Origin: Vibrio hepatarius
Lineage (GTDB): Bacteria; Pseudomonadota; Gammaproteobacteria; Enterobacterales; Vibrionaceae
Length of the DNA stretch: 64,000 nt
Assembly (NCBI RefSeq): GCF_011806575.1
Contig: NZ_JAATOO010000021.1
Coordinates: 1-64,000, forward strand
Reading direction: 5' to 3'
The translations under genes were made by a program, and so were the position numbers. Under the pieces are notes generated by a model. That model worked only from the letters and a program-made list of their open reading frames with translations. It ran no database searches and had not been told where the DNA came from. This document shows, in pieces, positions 9,194-17,381 of this stretch. The stretch's first letter is position 1; each line of letters begins with the position of its first letter.

Positions 9194-9472
9194 TTATAAA
9201 ACCATGCGTACAATATCAATTTCACCCAACTCTTTGTACAGGATCTCAACCTGTTCAATAGAGGTTGCAGTGATATTGATAGACACTGAGTGGTAATTGC
9301 CCTTAGCGCTAGGCTTAACTTTTGGGCTGTAATCACCTGGAGCATGGCGTTGGATCACTTCAAGAACCTTCTCTGGTAATTCTGGTTTCGCGTGGCCCAT
9401 TACTTTGTAAGTAAACGAGCACGGAAACTCTAGCAGGTCTTTCAGTTTTGCGTCTGAGTTAATAGTCAGCAT
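9194..9472 (-). CDS. ybeD: YbeD family protein (DUF493)
   Basis: 92 residues from the ATG at 9472. A TTG four codons upstream is in frame, but GGAG lies six bases before the ATG and decides the start. It aligns well with E. coli YbeD, sharing LLEFPCSFTYKVMG, VIQRHAPGDYSP, KPSAKGNYHSVS and the ending IDIVRMVL. The family has a ferredoxin-like fold resembling ACT-type regulatory domains; its role is not established, though its constant place beside dacA and lipB suggests a housekeeping function. Usual length. Confidence 0.93.
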   Translation of the reverse strand: MLTINSDAKLKDLLEFPCSFTYKVMGHAKPELPEKVLEVIQRHAPGDYSPKVKPSAKGNYHSVSINITATSIEQVEILYKELGEIDIVRMVL

Positions 9473-9567
9473 AGGAAACTCCAAGTTGGAAAGTCGTTTT
9501 AGCAGCGCGGAATAGTACTGCTAATACCGGTAAATCTCAAGCGACCACGAGTTTTACCTCATGAAAC

Positions 9568-9592
9568 AAAAAAGCCGCATTCAGCGGCTTTT
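9568..9592 (-). terminator. Terminator after dacA
   Basis: AAAAAAGCCGC and GCGGCTTTT arms around a short loop; on the minus strand the stem runs into TTTTTTG. Confidence 0.88.
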
Positions 9593-9679
9593 GGGCAGAA
9601 TTTTGATAACCAATTGAATCGTATGAGTTGTTTAAAAGTTAAACAACAAATCGGTTGTCAAACTCACAATCAGTCTGGC

Positions 9680-10858
9680 TTAGAAGAAGCTCTTAAATAG
9701 CATTACAATGTAATCCCATAGACGGCTGAACAAGCTACCTTGTTCGACATCTTCAAGCGCAAGAAGTGGGTATTCCGCGACATCGCTACCATCTAGTTGA
9801 TAGTATAGTTTACCAACTACGTCACCTTTCATAATTGGGGCTTCAAGTTCTTTTTCAAGTACGAAGCTTGCTTTTAGGTTCTTAGCTTGGCCGCGTGGAA
9901 GTGTTACGTAAGTATCTTGATCTAGACCCAGAGCCACAGTGTTTTTGTCGCCCATCCAGATTTTTTCTTCAACGAAAGTTTCGCCTGCTTTATGCGGTGC
10001 AACCGTTTCGAAGAAACGGAAACCGTAGCTCAGAAGTTTTTTGCTTTCTGACTTACGAGCGTTCTGGTTCTTAGTTCCCATCACTACGGCAACTAGACGC
10101 ATTTGACCTTCAGTCGCTGAGCTGACAAGACTGTAACCTGCGTTGCTGGTATGGCCGGTTTTAATGCCGTCCACATTCATGCTTTTATCCCAAAGTAGAC
10201 CGTTACGGTTGTACTGGGTGATACCGTTGTAAGTGAATTTCTTCTCAGAGTAGATACGGTACTCGTCAGGCACATCGCGGATCAGTGCGCTACCTAGCAG
10301 AGCCATATCGTAAGGCGTTGAGTATAGGTCTGGGTTATCTAGACCGTGAACGTTGGCAAAATGCGTGTTCTTCATGCCAATCGTATCTGCCCACGCGTTC
10401 ATTAGGTCAACGAATGCATCTTCAGAACCAGCGATGTGTTCAGCCATTGCAACACACGCATCGTTACCTGATTGAATGATGATACCTTTGTTTAGGTCTT
10501 CGACTTTTACTGTGGTGCCGACTTCGATGAACATTTTCGATGAGTCAGGGAAGTTCTTTGCCCACGCATTTTTACTGATGGTGACGTCGTCTTGCAGAGA
10601 AATGTTACCGCGCTCAAGCTCCTGGCCGATAACGTAACTCGTCATCATTTTGGTCAAGCTTGCTGGAGACAGCTTGGTGTTCATTTCTTTCTCAGCCAGA
10701 ACTTTGCCTGAATGGTAATCCATCAGGACATAGCCTTTAGCGGCGATAAGTGGTGCGTCTGGTACAACAATTGGCGTTGCAAAAGCAGAAGATGCAAAGG
10801 TTGCAGAAAGCGCAATAGAAGTGGCAAAAACGGATTTGATTAGCGTTGTTTTTTTCAT
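9680..10858 (-). CDS. dacA: D-alanyl-D-alanine carboxypeptidase (PBP5/6 family)
   Basis: 392 residues. A low-molecular-mass penicillin-binding protein that removes the terminal D-alanine from peptidoglycan pentapeptides in the periplasm. Signal peptide 1-27 (ending SAFA). The active-site serine is S67 in SPASLTKMM; the SxN motif is in QSGNDACVA and the KTG motif in GIKTGHTSNAG. After the catalytic domain comes the beta-rich PBP5 C-terminal domain. Last is an amphipathic helix (LFSRLWDYIVMLFKSFF), which anchors the protein on the outer face of the inner membrane. It is the last gene of the mrdA-rodA-rlpA-dacA wall-synthesis group, 90 bases after rlpA. Confidence 0.97.
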   Translation of the reverse strand: MKKTTLIKSVFATSIALSATFASSAFATPIVVPDAPLIAAKGYVLMDYHSGKVLAEKEMNTKLSPASLTKMMTSYVIGQELERGNISLQDDVTISKNAWAKNFPDSSKMFIEVGTTVKVEDLNKGIIIQSGNDACVAMAEHIAGSEDAFVDLMNAWADTIGMKNTHFANVHGLDNPDLYSTPYDMALLGSALIRDVPDEYRIYSEKKFTYNGITQYNRNGLLWDKSMNVDGIKTGHTSNAGYSLVSSATEGQMRLVAVVMGTKNQNARKSESKKLLSYGFRFFETVAPHKAGETFVEEKIWMGDKNTVALGLDQDTYVTLPRGQAKNLKASFVLEKELEAPIMKGDVVGKLYYQLDGSDVAEYPLLALEDVEQGSLFSRLWDYIVMLFKSFF

Positions 10859-10948
10859 ATTGACTACAGATTTGTCTTTAACTGTCCATATCTTAACAGA
10901 ATCAACTGTATAGGCTAGTGTCGCAACAAAAGCCGAATAAGTTAAGAC

Positions 10949-11731
10949 TTATAAGGATTTAATAAACGCACTCGGAAAACCGAGTGATTTTACTTGTTCT
11001 AAGGTCTTTTGTGTCAGCATATAGTCATCGAATGGACCCAGTAGCACTCGGTGTTGGCTGTTATCTGAGTTGATGTAGCTTCCCACAGAGAGTTTTTGAC
11101 CTAAATCTTGCGCAAGAGTTCGCACCCGATCTTCATGTTGCGAAGATGCCACCTGAATCGCGTACTTTGGTAAGGCTTTTTGCTTGCGCGCATCGGTGGG
11201 TTTATCCACGGTGATGACTTTAATTGAGACGTTTGCCGTCCCTGTGCGAATCACATCCAGTTTGGTTGCCGCCGCGTAGCTCAGGTCAATGATACGCCCC
11301 GGATGAAATGGACCGCGGTCGTTGACGCGCACAATCGCTTTACGGCCGTTGTCTTTGTTGGTGACTTCAACGTAACTCGGCAGTGGTAGCGTTTTATGTG
11401 CGGCAGACATCGAGTACATGTCATAGACTTCGCCGTTTGAGGTCAAATGACCGTGGAACTTTTTTCCGTACCACGATGCTTGGCCTTCTTCGGTGTGTCC
11501 TTTGGCATCTTTGATGATGGTGTAGCGTTGGCCACGTAAGGTGTAGTCGCTGTTACCACCACGGCTGTAAGGTTCATACTGAGGATGAGCATCTTCAATA
11601 TGGTTAACCGAAATCGGGCTGTCTGGCGCAATATCATCGTCGATCGTATAGCGTTTTGAAGGCGAAGAAGAGCAGCCTGCAAGAATAACGCTTGCACTTA
11701 CTATTGCCAGCAGGTGTTTGTGATTCATCAT
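10949..11731 (-). CDS. rlpA: RlpA septal lytic transglycosylase-type lipoprotein with SPOR domain
   Basis: 260 residues. The signal MMNHKHLLAIVSASVILAGC is a lipobox, placing it in the outer membrane. The double-psi beta-barrel domain (about 80-180) contains GQASWYGKKFHGHLTSNGE and the conserved acid in RVNDRGPFHPGRIIDLS. The C-terminal SPOR domain (about 188-260) binds denuded septal glycan. In Pseudomonas this family cleaves glycan strands lacking stem peptides; E. coli RlpA lacks that activity, so catalysis here is an inference. The start overlaps the rodA stop by one base, showing translational coupling to rodA and mrdA. Confidence 0.95.
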   Translation of the reverse strand: MMNHKHLLAIVSASVILAGCSSSPSKRYTIDDDIAPDSPISVNHIEDAHPQYEPYSRGGNSDYTLRGQRYTIIKDAKGHTEEGQASWYGKKFHGHLTSNGEVYDMYSMSAAHKTLPLPSYVEVTNKDNGRKAIVRVNDRGPFHPGRIIDLSYAAATKLDVIRTGTANVSIKVITVDKPTDARKQKALPKYAIQVASSQHEDRVRTLAQDLGQKLSVGSYINSDNSQHRVLLGPFDDYMLTQKTLEQVKSLGFPSAFIKSL

Positions 11732-12852
11732 TACGTCGCCTTAGAAAACGCTTTTCTGTGTGTATGGATAGACATAAGAATGCCGAAGCCGGCCATCAGC
11801 GTCACCATCGACGTGCCGCCATAGCTGATCAGTGGTAGTGGCACACCTACAACGGGTAAGATACCGCTCACCATGCCGATGTTTACAAACACATAAACGA
11901 AGAAGCTGAGGACGATACTGCCTGCCATCATGCGACCAAAAGCGGTTTGTGCTTTGCTGGCCATAAATAGACCACGTCCGATGATAAACAGGTATAGGCT
12001 GAGTAAGCCTAAAATACCAATCAAGCCCCACTCTTCTGCGATCACAGCGAAGATAAAGTCGGTATGACGCTCAGGTAGAAACTCCAACTGGGATTGTGTT
12101 CCCTGAAGCCAGCCTTTACCAGCAATACCGCCAGAACCGATAGCAATCTTACTTTGAATAATGTGGTAGCCCGCACCAAGAGGATCGGACTCTGGGTTAA
12201 ATAGCGTTCTTACCCGTACTTTTTGGTATTCGCGCATCAGGAAAAACCACAGAATCGGTAAAAACGCGCCAAGTGCACACGCCGCGCCGAATATGATTCG
12301 CCAGCTGATACCCGCTAAAAAGATAACAAAGATGCCTGAAGCAGCAATAAGAATCGATGTACCCAAGTCCGGTTGTTTGGCGATCAGGATAGTCGGCACA
12401 AACACCATCACCAGTGACATTACCAGCGTTTGGAATGTGGGTGGTAGTGGGCGCTTACCAATGTAACGCGCGACCATCAATGGTACCGCGAGTTTGAGTA
12501 GTTCAGATGGCTGGAAGCGGACAAAACCTAAGTTAAGCCAGCGCTGCGCGCCTTTGGACGCTTCGCCAAAAAACAGCACTCCGAGTAGCAGTGCCACGCC
12601 GGAAAAAAATACCAGTGGTGCGAGTGTTTCATAGGTTCTTGGCGGGATTTGGGCAAGTAACAGCATGACACCAAGTGACAAGCCCATGCGCATTGCCTGG
12701 CGTTCCATCATCAATAGGTTTTGTCCGCTGGCGCTGTACATGACGACTAAGCCAAAGCCCATCAGCACCAAGATGCCAAGCAGCATGGTTAAATCTATAT
12801 GGAAGCGTTCGAAAAGGCCTCGGTTTTGACCGGTCGCTGGGTTCAAATCCAT
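11731..12852 (-). CDS. rodA: Peptidoglycan glycosyltransferase RodA (SEDS)
   Basis: 373 residues, usual length, with about ten membrane helices. A SEDS-family polymerase that extends glycan strands from lipid II during cell elongation, paired with PBP2. Characteristic segments are LKLAVPLMVARYIG, KQPDLGTSILIAASG, FLPERHTDFIFAVIAEEWG and LPLISYGGTSMVT. It overlaps mrdA by one base upstream and rlpA by one base downstream. The three are co-transcribed with mrdA first. E. coli calls the gene mrdB or rodA. Confidence 0.98.
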   Translation of the reverse strand: MDLNPATGQNRGLFERFHIDLTMLLGILVLMGFGLVVMYSASGQNLLMMERQAMRMGLSLGVMLLLAQIPPRTYETLAPLVFFSGVALLLGVLFFGEASKGAQRWLNLGFVRFQPSELLKLAVPLMVARYIGKRPLPPTFQTLVMSLVMVFVPTILIAKQPDLGTSILIAASGIFVIFLAGISWRIIFGAACALGAFLPILWFFLMREYQKVRVRTLFNPESDPLGAGYHIIQSKIAIGSGGIAGKGWLQGTQSQLEFLPERHTDFIFAVIAEEWGLIGILGLLSLYLFIIGRGLFMASKAQTAFGRMMAGSIVLSFFVYVFVNIGMVSGILPVVGVPLPLISYGGTSMVTLMAGFGILMSIHTHRKAFSKAT

Positions 12853-14735
12853 TATTTTGCTGCCTCTTTTCTCTCTACGAGCACATGGTCAAAGATCTTA
12901 CGTACCACAGGTCCACCTTGGGAAGAGCCACCTCCCGCATTTTCCAGAACCATAGTGACAATCAACTCTGGGTCATCCACCGGAGCAAAACCAGTAAATA
13001 GGGCGTGATCACGCAAGTGCTCTGCGATTTCGTCGGCGTTGTATTCCTCATTCTCACCTAAGCCAAATACCTGAGCGGTACCTGATTTACCTGCGCTGAC
13101 ATATTTGGTTTTGTAGAACGCGCGGCGCGCGGTGCCTTTCTTACCGTGGTTAACCAAACGCATGCCTTCAATTGCGATATCCCAGTAACGCTTAGGTACA
13201 CCAGTAATCGGTGGGTAGCTTTCAACTTCAGACAGTGTTTGTGTCTCAAATCGTTCGCCGTTTTCGATCGTAGCTCGTAGTAGGTGAGGAGCGAGTACTT
13301 TACCACGATTAACCAATACAGATGTCGCTTTCGCTAGCTGCATTGGTGTTGCGGTCCAGTAACCTTGCCCAATACCGACCGGAATTGTATCGCCCTGATA
13401 CCAAGGTGTGCGGTGTCGTGACATCTTCCAGTCTCGAGTCGGCATATTGGCTTTGCTCTCTTCGTAGATATCGATGCCAGTGTAATCGCCAAAGCCAAAC
13501 ATCATCATCCAGCGTGAAATGCGGTCGATGCCCATGTCATATGCAATCTGATAAAAGAAAGTATCCACCGATTCTTCAATCGATTTAACGATGTTGACTT
13601 TGCCGTGTCCCCAACGTAACCAGTCACGAAATGGTTTGGTTTTAGAGTTCGGAATCCGCCAATAACCTGGGTCATTACGTGTTGTGTTCGGCGTAACCAC
13701 CCCTTCTTCCAACGCAGCCACAGCCATAAATGGTTTAATGGTCGATGCTGGTGGGTAAATGCCTAATGTAGCTCGGTTAACCAGTGGACGGTTTTTGTCG
13801 TTGAGTAACGCGCTGTAGGCTTTGCCGGAAATACCGTGTACGAACGCGTTCGGGTCGTAACTAGGACTTGATACCATCGCTAGCACGCCGTTGTCTTTTG
13901 GATCGAGCACAACTATGCTGCCCCGGCGTGAATCCAGTAAGCCATGTACATACAACTGTAAATCGATATCAAGGTTGAGAACAATGTCTTTGCCCGGAAC
14001 CGGCGGGACATACTTCAAGGTGCGAATGATACGGCCGCGGCTGTTCACTTCTACCTCTTGGTAGCCTGCGGTACCGTGGAGTAAATCTTCGTAGTAACGC
14101 TCGATGCCCAACTTACCGATATCGCGAGTTGCCTGATAGTTGGCGTCTTTCTCTTCTCGAATCAAACGTTGCATATCGCGGTCGTTGATACGCGAGACAT
14201 AGCCGATTACGTGAGTGAGTACTTCGCCAAACGGGTAGTTGCGTTTTAGTGCTGCGTTGACTGCGACGCCTGGAAATTTATGTTGGTTGACCGAAAACTT
14301 TGCCACTTGCTGTTGGGTAAGCTGGTTAAGTATTGGTACGGACTTAAAGCGACGTGTCTGCACACGCTCTTTGTGGAAGCGTTCGATTTGCTCTGGTGTG
14401 ATGGTCAAGATTTGCTGTAGACGTGCAATTGTATCGTCCATATCATCGACTTTTTCTGGCGTGATTTCTAAGCTAAAAACGGGCTGGTTTTCTGCCAGAA
14501 GTACACCATTACGGTCATAAATTAGACCACGATTCGGCGCGATAGGGACGACTTTGATGCGGTTGTCGTTGGAGCGGGTCTTATAATCTTGAAACTGGTT
14601 AATCTGTATGTTGTACAGGTTGGTGACCAGTATGCCCATCATAGCCACAATGCCAATGAAAGCGAAAATAGCACGGCTTTTAAACAGTCGTGCTTCTTCT
14701 TGATAGTCCCTTATTTGGGAACGCTTCCTTAACAT
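12852..14735 (-). CDS. mrdA: Penicillin-binding protein 2 (elongation transpeptidase)
   Basis: 627 residues. The class B transpeptidase of the elongasome. A cytoplasmic tail is followed by one membrane helix at 21-41 (RAIFAFIGIVAMMGILVTNL), then a pedestal domain with the segment PNRGLIYDRNGVLLAENQP and the transpeptidase domain. The catalytic serine is S331 in PASTIKPF; SVDTFFYQIAYDMG carries the second motif in the SxD form seen in E. coli PBP2; the third is KSGT in SAGKSGTAQVF. It forms a polymerase-crosslinker pair with RodA, encoded in overlap. The gene starts seven bases after the rlmH stop, so transcription probably comes from the rsfS side. Confidence 0.98.
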   Translation of the reverse strand: MLRKRSQIRDYQEEARLFKSRAIFAFIGIVAMMGILVTNLYNIQINQFQDYKTRSNDNRIKVVPIAPNRGLIYDRNGVLLAENQPVFSLEITPEKVDDMDDTIARLQQILTITPEQIERFHKERVQTRRFKSVPILNQLTQQQVAKFSVNQHKFPGVAVNAALKRNYPFGEVLTHVIGYVSRINDRDMQRLIREEKDANYQATRDIGKLGIERYYEDLLHGTAGYQEVEVNSRGRIIRTLKYVPPVPGKDIVLNLDIDLQLYVHGLLDSRRGSIVVLDPKDNGVLAMVSSPSYDPNAFVHGISGKAYSALLNDKNRPLVNRATLGIYPPASTIKPFMAVAALEEGVVTPNTTRNDPGYWRIPNSKTKPFRDWLRWGHGKVNIVKSIEESVDTFFYQIAYDMGIDRISRWMMMFGFGDYTGIDIYEESKANMPTRDWKMSRHRTPWYQGDTIPVGIGQGYWTATPMQLAKATSVLVNRGKVLAPHLLRATIENGERFETQTLSEVESYPPITGVPKRYWDIAIEGMRLVNHGKKGTARRAFYKTKYVSAGKSGTAQVFGLGENEEYNADEIAEHLRDHALFTGFAPVDDPELIVTMVLENAGGGSSQGGPVVRKIFDHVLVERKEAAK

Positions 14736-14741
14736 GAATAC

Positions 14742-15212
14742 TTATTCTCGGTGGTACGGGTGGTTAGCGGTAATGCTCCACGCTCGATATAAACTTTCTG
14801 CCATAACAATACGGACAAGTGGATGAGGTAACGTGAGAGCGGACAGGGACCAGCTTTGATCTGCCGCCGCTTTACACGCAGGAGCAAGACCTTCTGGACC
14901 ACCAATCAAGATTGATACGTCACGACCATCCAATTTCCAGCTTTCCAGCTGTTCTGCCAGTTGTGGCGTGTCCCACTTTTTGCCAGGGATATCTAGAGTA
15001 ACAATTCGGTTGCCCTTTGGCACTGCAGCTAGCATCGCGTCGCCTTCTTTTTGCAGAATTCTTGCAATATCAGCGTTCTTTCCGCGTTTTCCCGCTGGGA
15101 TTTCAACCAATTCTAATGGCATGTCGTGAGGAAATCGACGACGATACTCTTGAAACCCTTCTTCCACCCATTTGGGCATCTTAGTGCCAACGGCAATCAA
15201 TTGGATTTTCAT
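14742..15212 (-). CDS. rlmH: 23S rRNA (pseudouridine1915-N3)-methyltransferase
   Basis: 156 residues, the usual size of this small SPOUT methyltransferase. It methylates pseudouridine 1915 in helix 69 of 23S rRNA on the 70S ribosome using S-adenosylmethionine. Seen in the sequence are the start MKIQLIAVGTKMPKWV, the cofactor-binding loop LIGGPEGLAP and the C-terminal region RAWSITANHPYHRE with its conserved tyrosine-histidine segment. It lies three bases after rsfS in the same order as in E. coli. Confidence 0.98.
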   Translation of the reverse strand: MKIQLIAVGTKMPKWVEEGFQEYRRRFPHDMPLELVEIPAGKRGKNADIARILQKEGDAMLAAVPKGNRIVTLDIPGKKWDTPQLAEQLESWKLDGRDVSILIGGPEGLAPACKAAADQSWSLSALTLPHPLVRIVMAESLYRAWSITANHPYHRE

Positions 15213-15215
15213 TGA

Positions 15216-15533
15216 TTAGCCCCAAAGCTTCTCTAGTTGGTATAGCTCGCGTTGCTCTTCTTGCATCACGTGAACGATGGTTGTGCCCATATCCAGTACC
15301 ACCCATTCGCCTTCTTTTTCACCTTCAATGCCAAGCGGTTCCATACCCGCTTGCTTGGCTTCTTGTGCGACATGGTCGGCGATAGAAGACACGTGACGTT
15401 TTGAAGTGCCAGTGCAGATGATCATGTAGTCAGTAATGCTGGATTTACCCTGAACATCAACGGTTTTGATGTCTTGCGCTTTCATATCATCGACTTTATC
15501 GACTAAAAAATCATTGAGCTCTTCAAGTTGCAA
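15216..15533 (-). CDS. rsfS: Ribosomal silencing factor RsfS
   Basis: 105 residues. It binds uL14 on the 50S subunit and blocks joining with 30S when nutrients are short. The start MQLEELNDFLVDKVDDMKAQDI parallels E. coli RsfS, and VDVQGKSSITDYMIICTGTS and GEWVVLDMG are family hallmarks. Translation begins at a TTG (15533): GAGG lies eight bases before it and there is no in-frame ATG upstream. In E. coli nadD lies just before rsfS; here only 61 bases separate rsfS from holA, so nadD is absent from this place. Confidence 0.97.
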   Translation of the reverse strand: MQLEELNDFLVDKVDDMKAQDIKTVDVQGKSSITDYMIICTGTSKRHVSSIADHVAQEAKQAGMEPLGIEGEKEGEWVVLDMGTTIVHVMQEEQRELYQLEKLWG

Positions 15534-15594
15534 GGTGTTGTCCTCGTTGTATCAATTAGGTTCAAATTTGGGCGGCGAAGTATATCACGCTTTT

Positions 15595-16608
15595 TTAGTG
15601 CTTCATTGGTGGTTGGCACATCTCAGCGCCTAACTGGTGCAATAGTGGCCAGCTAGATTCATCATACTGGGTCTTGACCAGAAGCTCTATCTTCGCCAAT
15701 AACTGGATTAGGCGGCGCAGGTCACTCATCTTCAGGCGGTTCAACGCGGCTGAGTAGAGTGGTCGCTTAGATTGCCATACCTTGAATTGGTCAAAGACTT
15801 TGCCCATCGGCACGCTTTGTAGCATCTGCTGCATTGAAAGCAGTTGGGAGAGTTCTTTTTGCACCGTTCTCGCCAAAATGACCAGCTCTACGCCTTCTGC
15901 TTCTAGTTGGCGCATGATGCGTTGCGCACGATTAGCTTTGCCAGCGAGCAGGGCGTCTATCCAATGGAACGCCGTAAAATGATTGTGTCGGCTGAGAGAT
16001 TCTTCCAGTCGAATCAAGTTTAGCTGTCCGTCTGGGTAAATCAGCGCTAGTTTCTCCAAGCTTTGGGTTAACGCAAACAAGTTACCTTCGTGCCATTGTG
16101 CCAGCATTTTTACCGCTTCAGGGTCTGGCTTGAGGTTTAACGCACGGCAACGCGCTTGGACAAATTGAGGTAAGCGCTGGATGTCTGGAGTAAGGCAATT
16201 GACCCAACAACCTTGTGCTGATAGTGCTTTAAACCATTTGGTATTTTCTTGTGCTTTGGTCAGCTTGGTGCCGACGATCACTAAAATGATGTCGCTATGC
16301 AGTAACTCACTGAGTGCGACCAGCTCTTTGGCGATTGCGGCGTTCACGCCCGTTTCTGGTAGCTCTAATTCTATGATTTGGCGAGCCGAGAACAAGCTCA
16401 TCGCTTGGCACGAGTCGTAAACCGGGCTCCAATCGAAATAATTATCGATAGAGAAACGGTGGCGCTCTTCAAACCCTTGGGCGAATGCAGCTTTTTGAAT
16501 CGCCTGACGCGACTCTTGCAGCAGAAGTGGCTCGTTACCAAAGATTAAGTAAGTTGGGTGAAGCTGCTTGTTGAGCTGCTCCACCAAGCGATCAGCGAAA
16601 ATTCGCAT
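15595..16608 (-). CDS. holA: DNA polymerase III delta subunit
   Basis: 337 residues, close to the E. coli length. The delta subunit opens the beta sliding clamp within the clamp-loader complex. Recognisable parts are the N-terminal MRIFADRLVEQLNKQLHPTY and YLIFGNEPLLLQESRQAI with its nucleotide-fold glycine loop (not a complete Walker A), an AAA+-like fold, and a helical C-terminal collar. It follows lptE after nine bases. The pair order leuS-lptE-holA is that of E. coli. The next gene, rsfS, follows without the usual nadD. Confidence 0.95.
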   Translation of the reverse strand: MRIFADRLVEQLNKQLHPTYLIFGNEPLLLQESRQAIQKAAFAQGFEERHRFSIDNYFDWSPVYDSCQAMSLFSARQIIELELPETGVNAAIAKELVALSELLHSDIILVIVGTKLTKAQENTKWFKALSAQGCWVNCLTPDIQRLPQFVQARCRALNLKPDPEAVKMLAQWHEGNLFALTQSLEKLALIYPDGQLNLIRLEESLSRHNHFTAFHWIDALLAGKANRAQRIMRQLEAEGVELVILARTVQKELSQLLSMQQMLQSVPMGKVFDQFKVWQSKRPLYSAALNRLKMSDLRRLIQLLAKIELLVKTQYDESSWPLLHQLGAEMCQPPMKH

Positions 16609-16617
16609 AGTGTTCCC

Positions 16618-17265
16618 TTACTGAGCTGAAGTTGATAACTCGTTCAGGTCAACTTCTTTGTTACCCACATAGGTTTTGATCTGATATTGCTGATCGTCTT
16701 GAGTTATTTCTGTTTCAGCAACTTCGTCATCGAAACGGTTGCGGGCTAAATCGGCTTTCAAACGTGCCATCTGACGAACAATCTGCGTGGCTGCCAGCTT
16801 GCGCATTTCGTCCTCAATCATGTCACGCTCTACCGATTTAGCCAGTGCGCTAAGCGGGTTATCCAAGTAGCTGCGGGTTACGCTGGTTGAGAGGGTTTTG
16901 GCGCCTAACCCTGGTGCGGTTACGCGGTATGACGCGCGGAATGTCAGTTCTTTTTCCGCTGCCCGCGCAGTTTGGTATAGCGATAGTGTGCGTTCACTAA
17001 TTGATTCACCGATAAGGTGCAGGTTCGGTACGTTTGATGCTGGTGGCACGATTTCCACTTCGCTTAAACGCAGTTGGCCTTTCATCATGCGAGTAAAGTT
17101 ACTGTATTCATCGTAACTGGTGAGGGACAAGGTGTTGAGTGACTCTGGAATTGAGTAGTCACCACGTAGGTGAAAACCACAGCCTGCAAGTAAACTGGCG
17201 ACAAGTACCGCCGTTGTAAGCTTAATAGAGGAGAAAGATAACAGACGCGATGCTCTACGAAACAT
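16618..17265 (-). CDS. lptE: LPS-assembly lipoprotein LptE
   Basis: 215 residues. An outer-membrane lipoprotein that plugs the LptD barrel and helps insert lipopolysaccharide in the outer leaflet. The N-terminus has a signal with lipobox LLAGCGFHLRGDY; the sequence CGFHLRG directly after the lipid cysteine is the family hallmark (formerly RlpB). The C-terminal 40 residues are acidic and charged. It lies 116 bases after leuS, behind a hairpin that may attenuate read-through, and nine bases before holA. Confidence 0.95.
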   Translation of the reverse strand: MFRRASRLLSFSSIKLTTAVLVASLLAGCGFHLRGDYSIPESLNTLSLTSYDEYSNFTRMMKGQLRLSEVEIVPPASNVPNLHLIGESISERTLSLYQTARAAEKELTFRASYRVTAPGLGAKTLSTSVTRSYLDNPLSALAKSVERDMIEDEMRKLAATQIVRQMARLKADLARNRFDDEVAETEITQDDQQYQIKTYVGNKEVDLNELSTSAQ

Positions 17266-17336
17266 AGATTGATGGCTCTCAATTAATTATTGGATTATTT
17301 ATCTCAGACCACTCAAGGAATAAGCTGAGATAAATA

Positions 17337-17362
17337 AAGCAGGGCGTGGTCACACCCTGCTT
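17337..17362 (-). terminator. Hairpin between leuS and lptE
   Basis: AAGCAGGG and CCCTGCTT arms with GTG/CAC continuing inward; the minus strand continues TTATTTATC. This could be a leaky terminator that lowers lptE-holA expression relative to leuS. Confidence 0.65.
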
Positions 17363-17381
17363 AAGACTATATGGCGATAAA

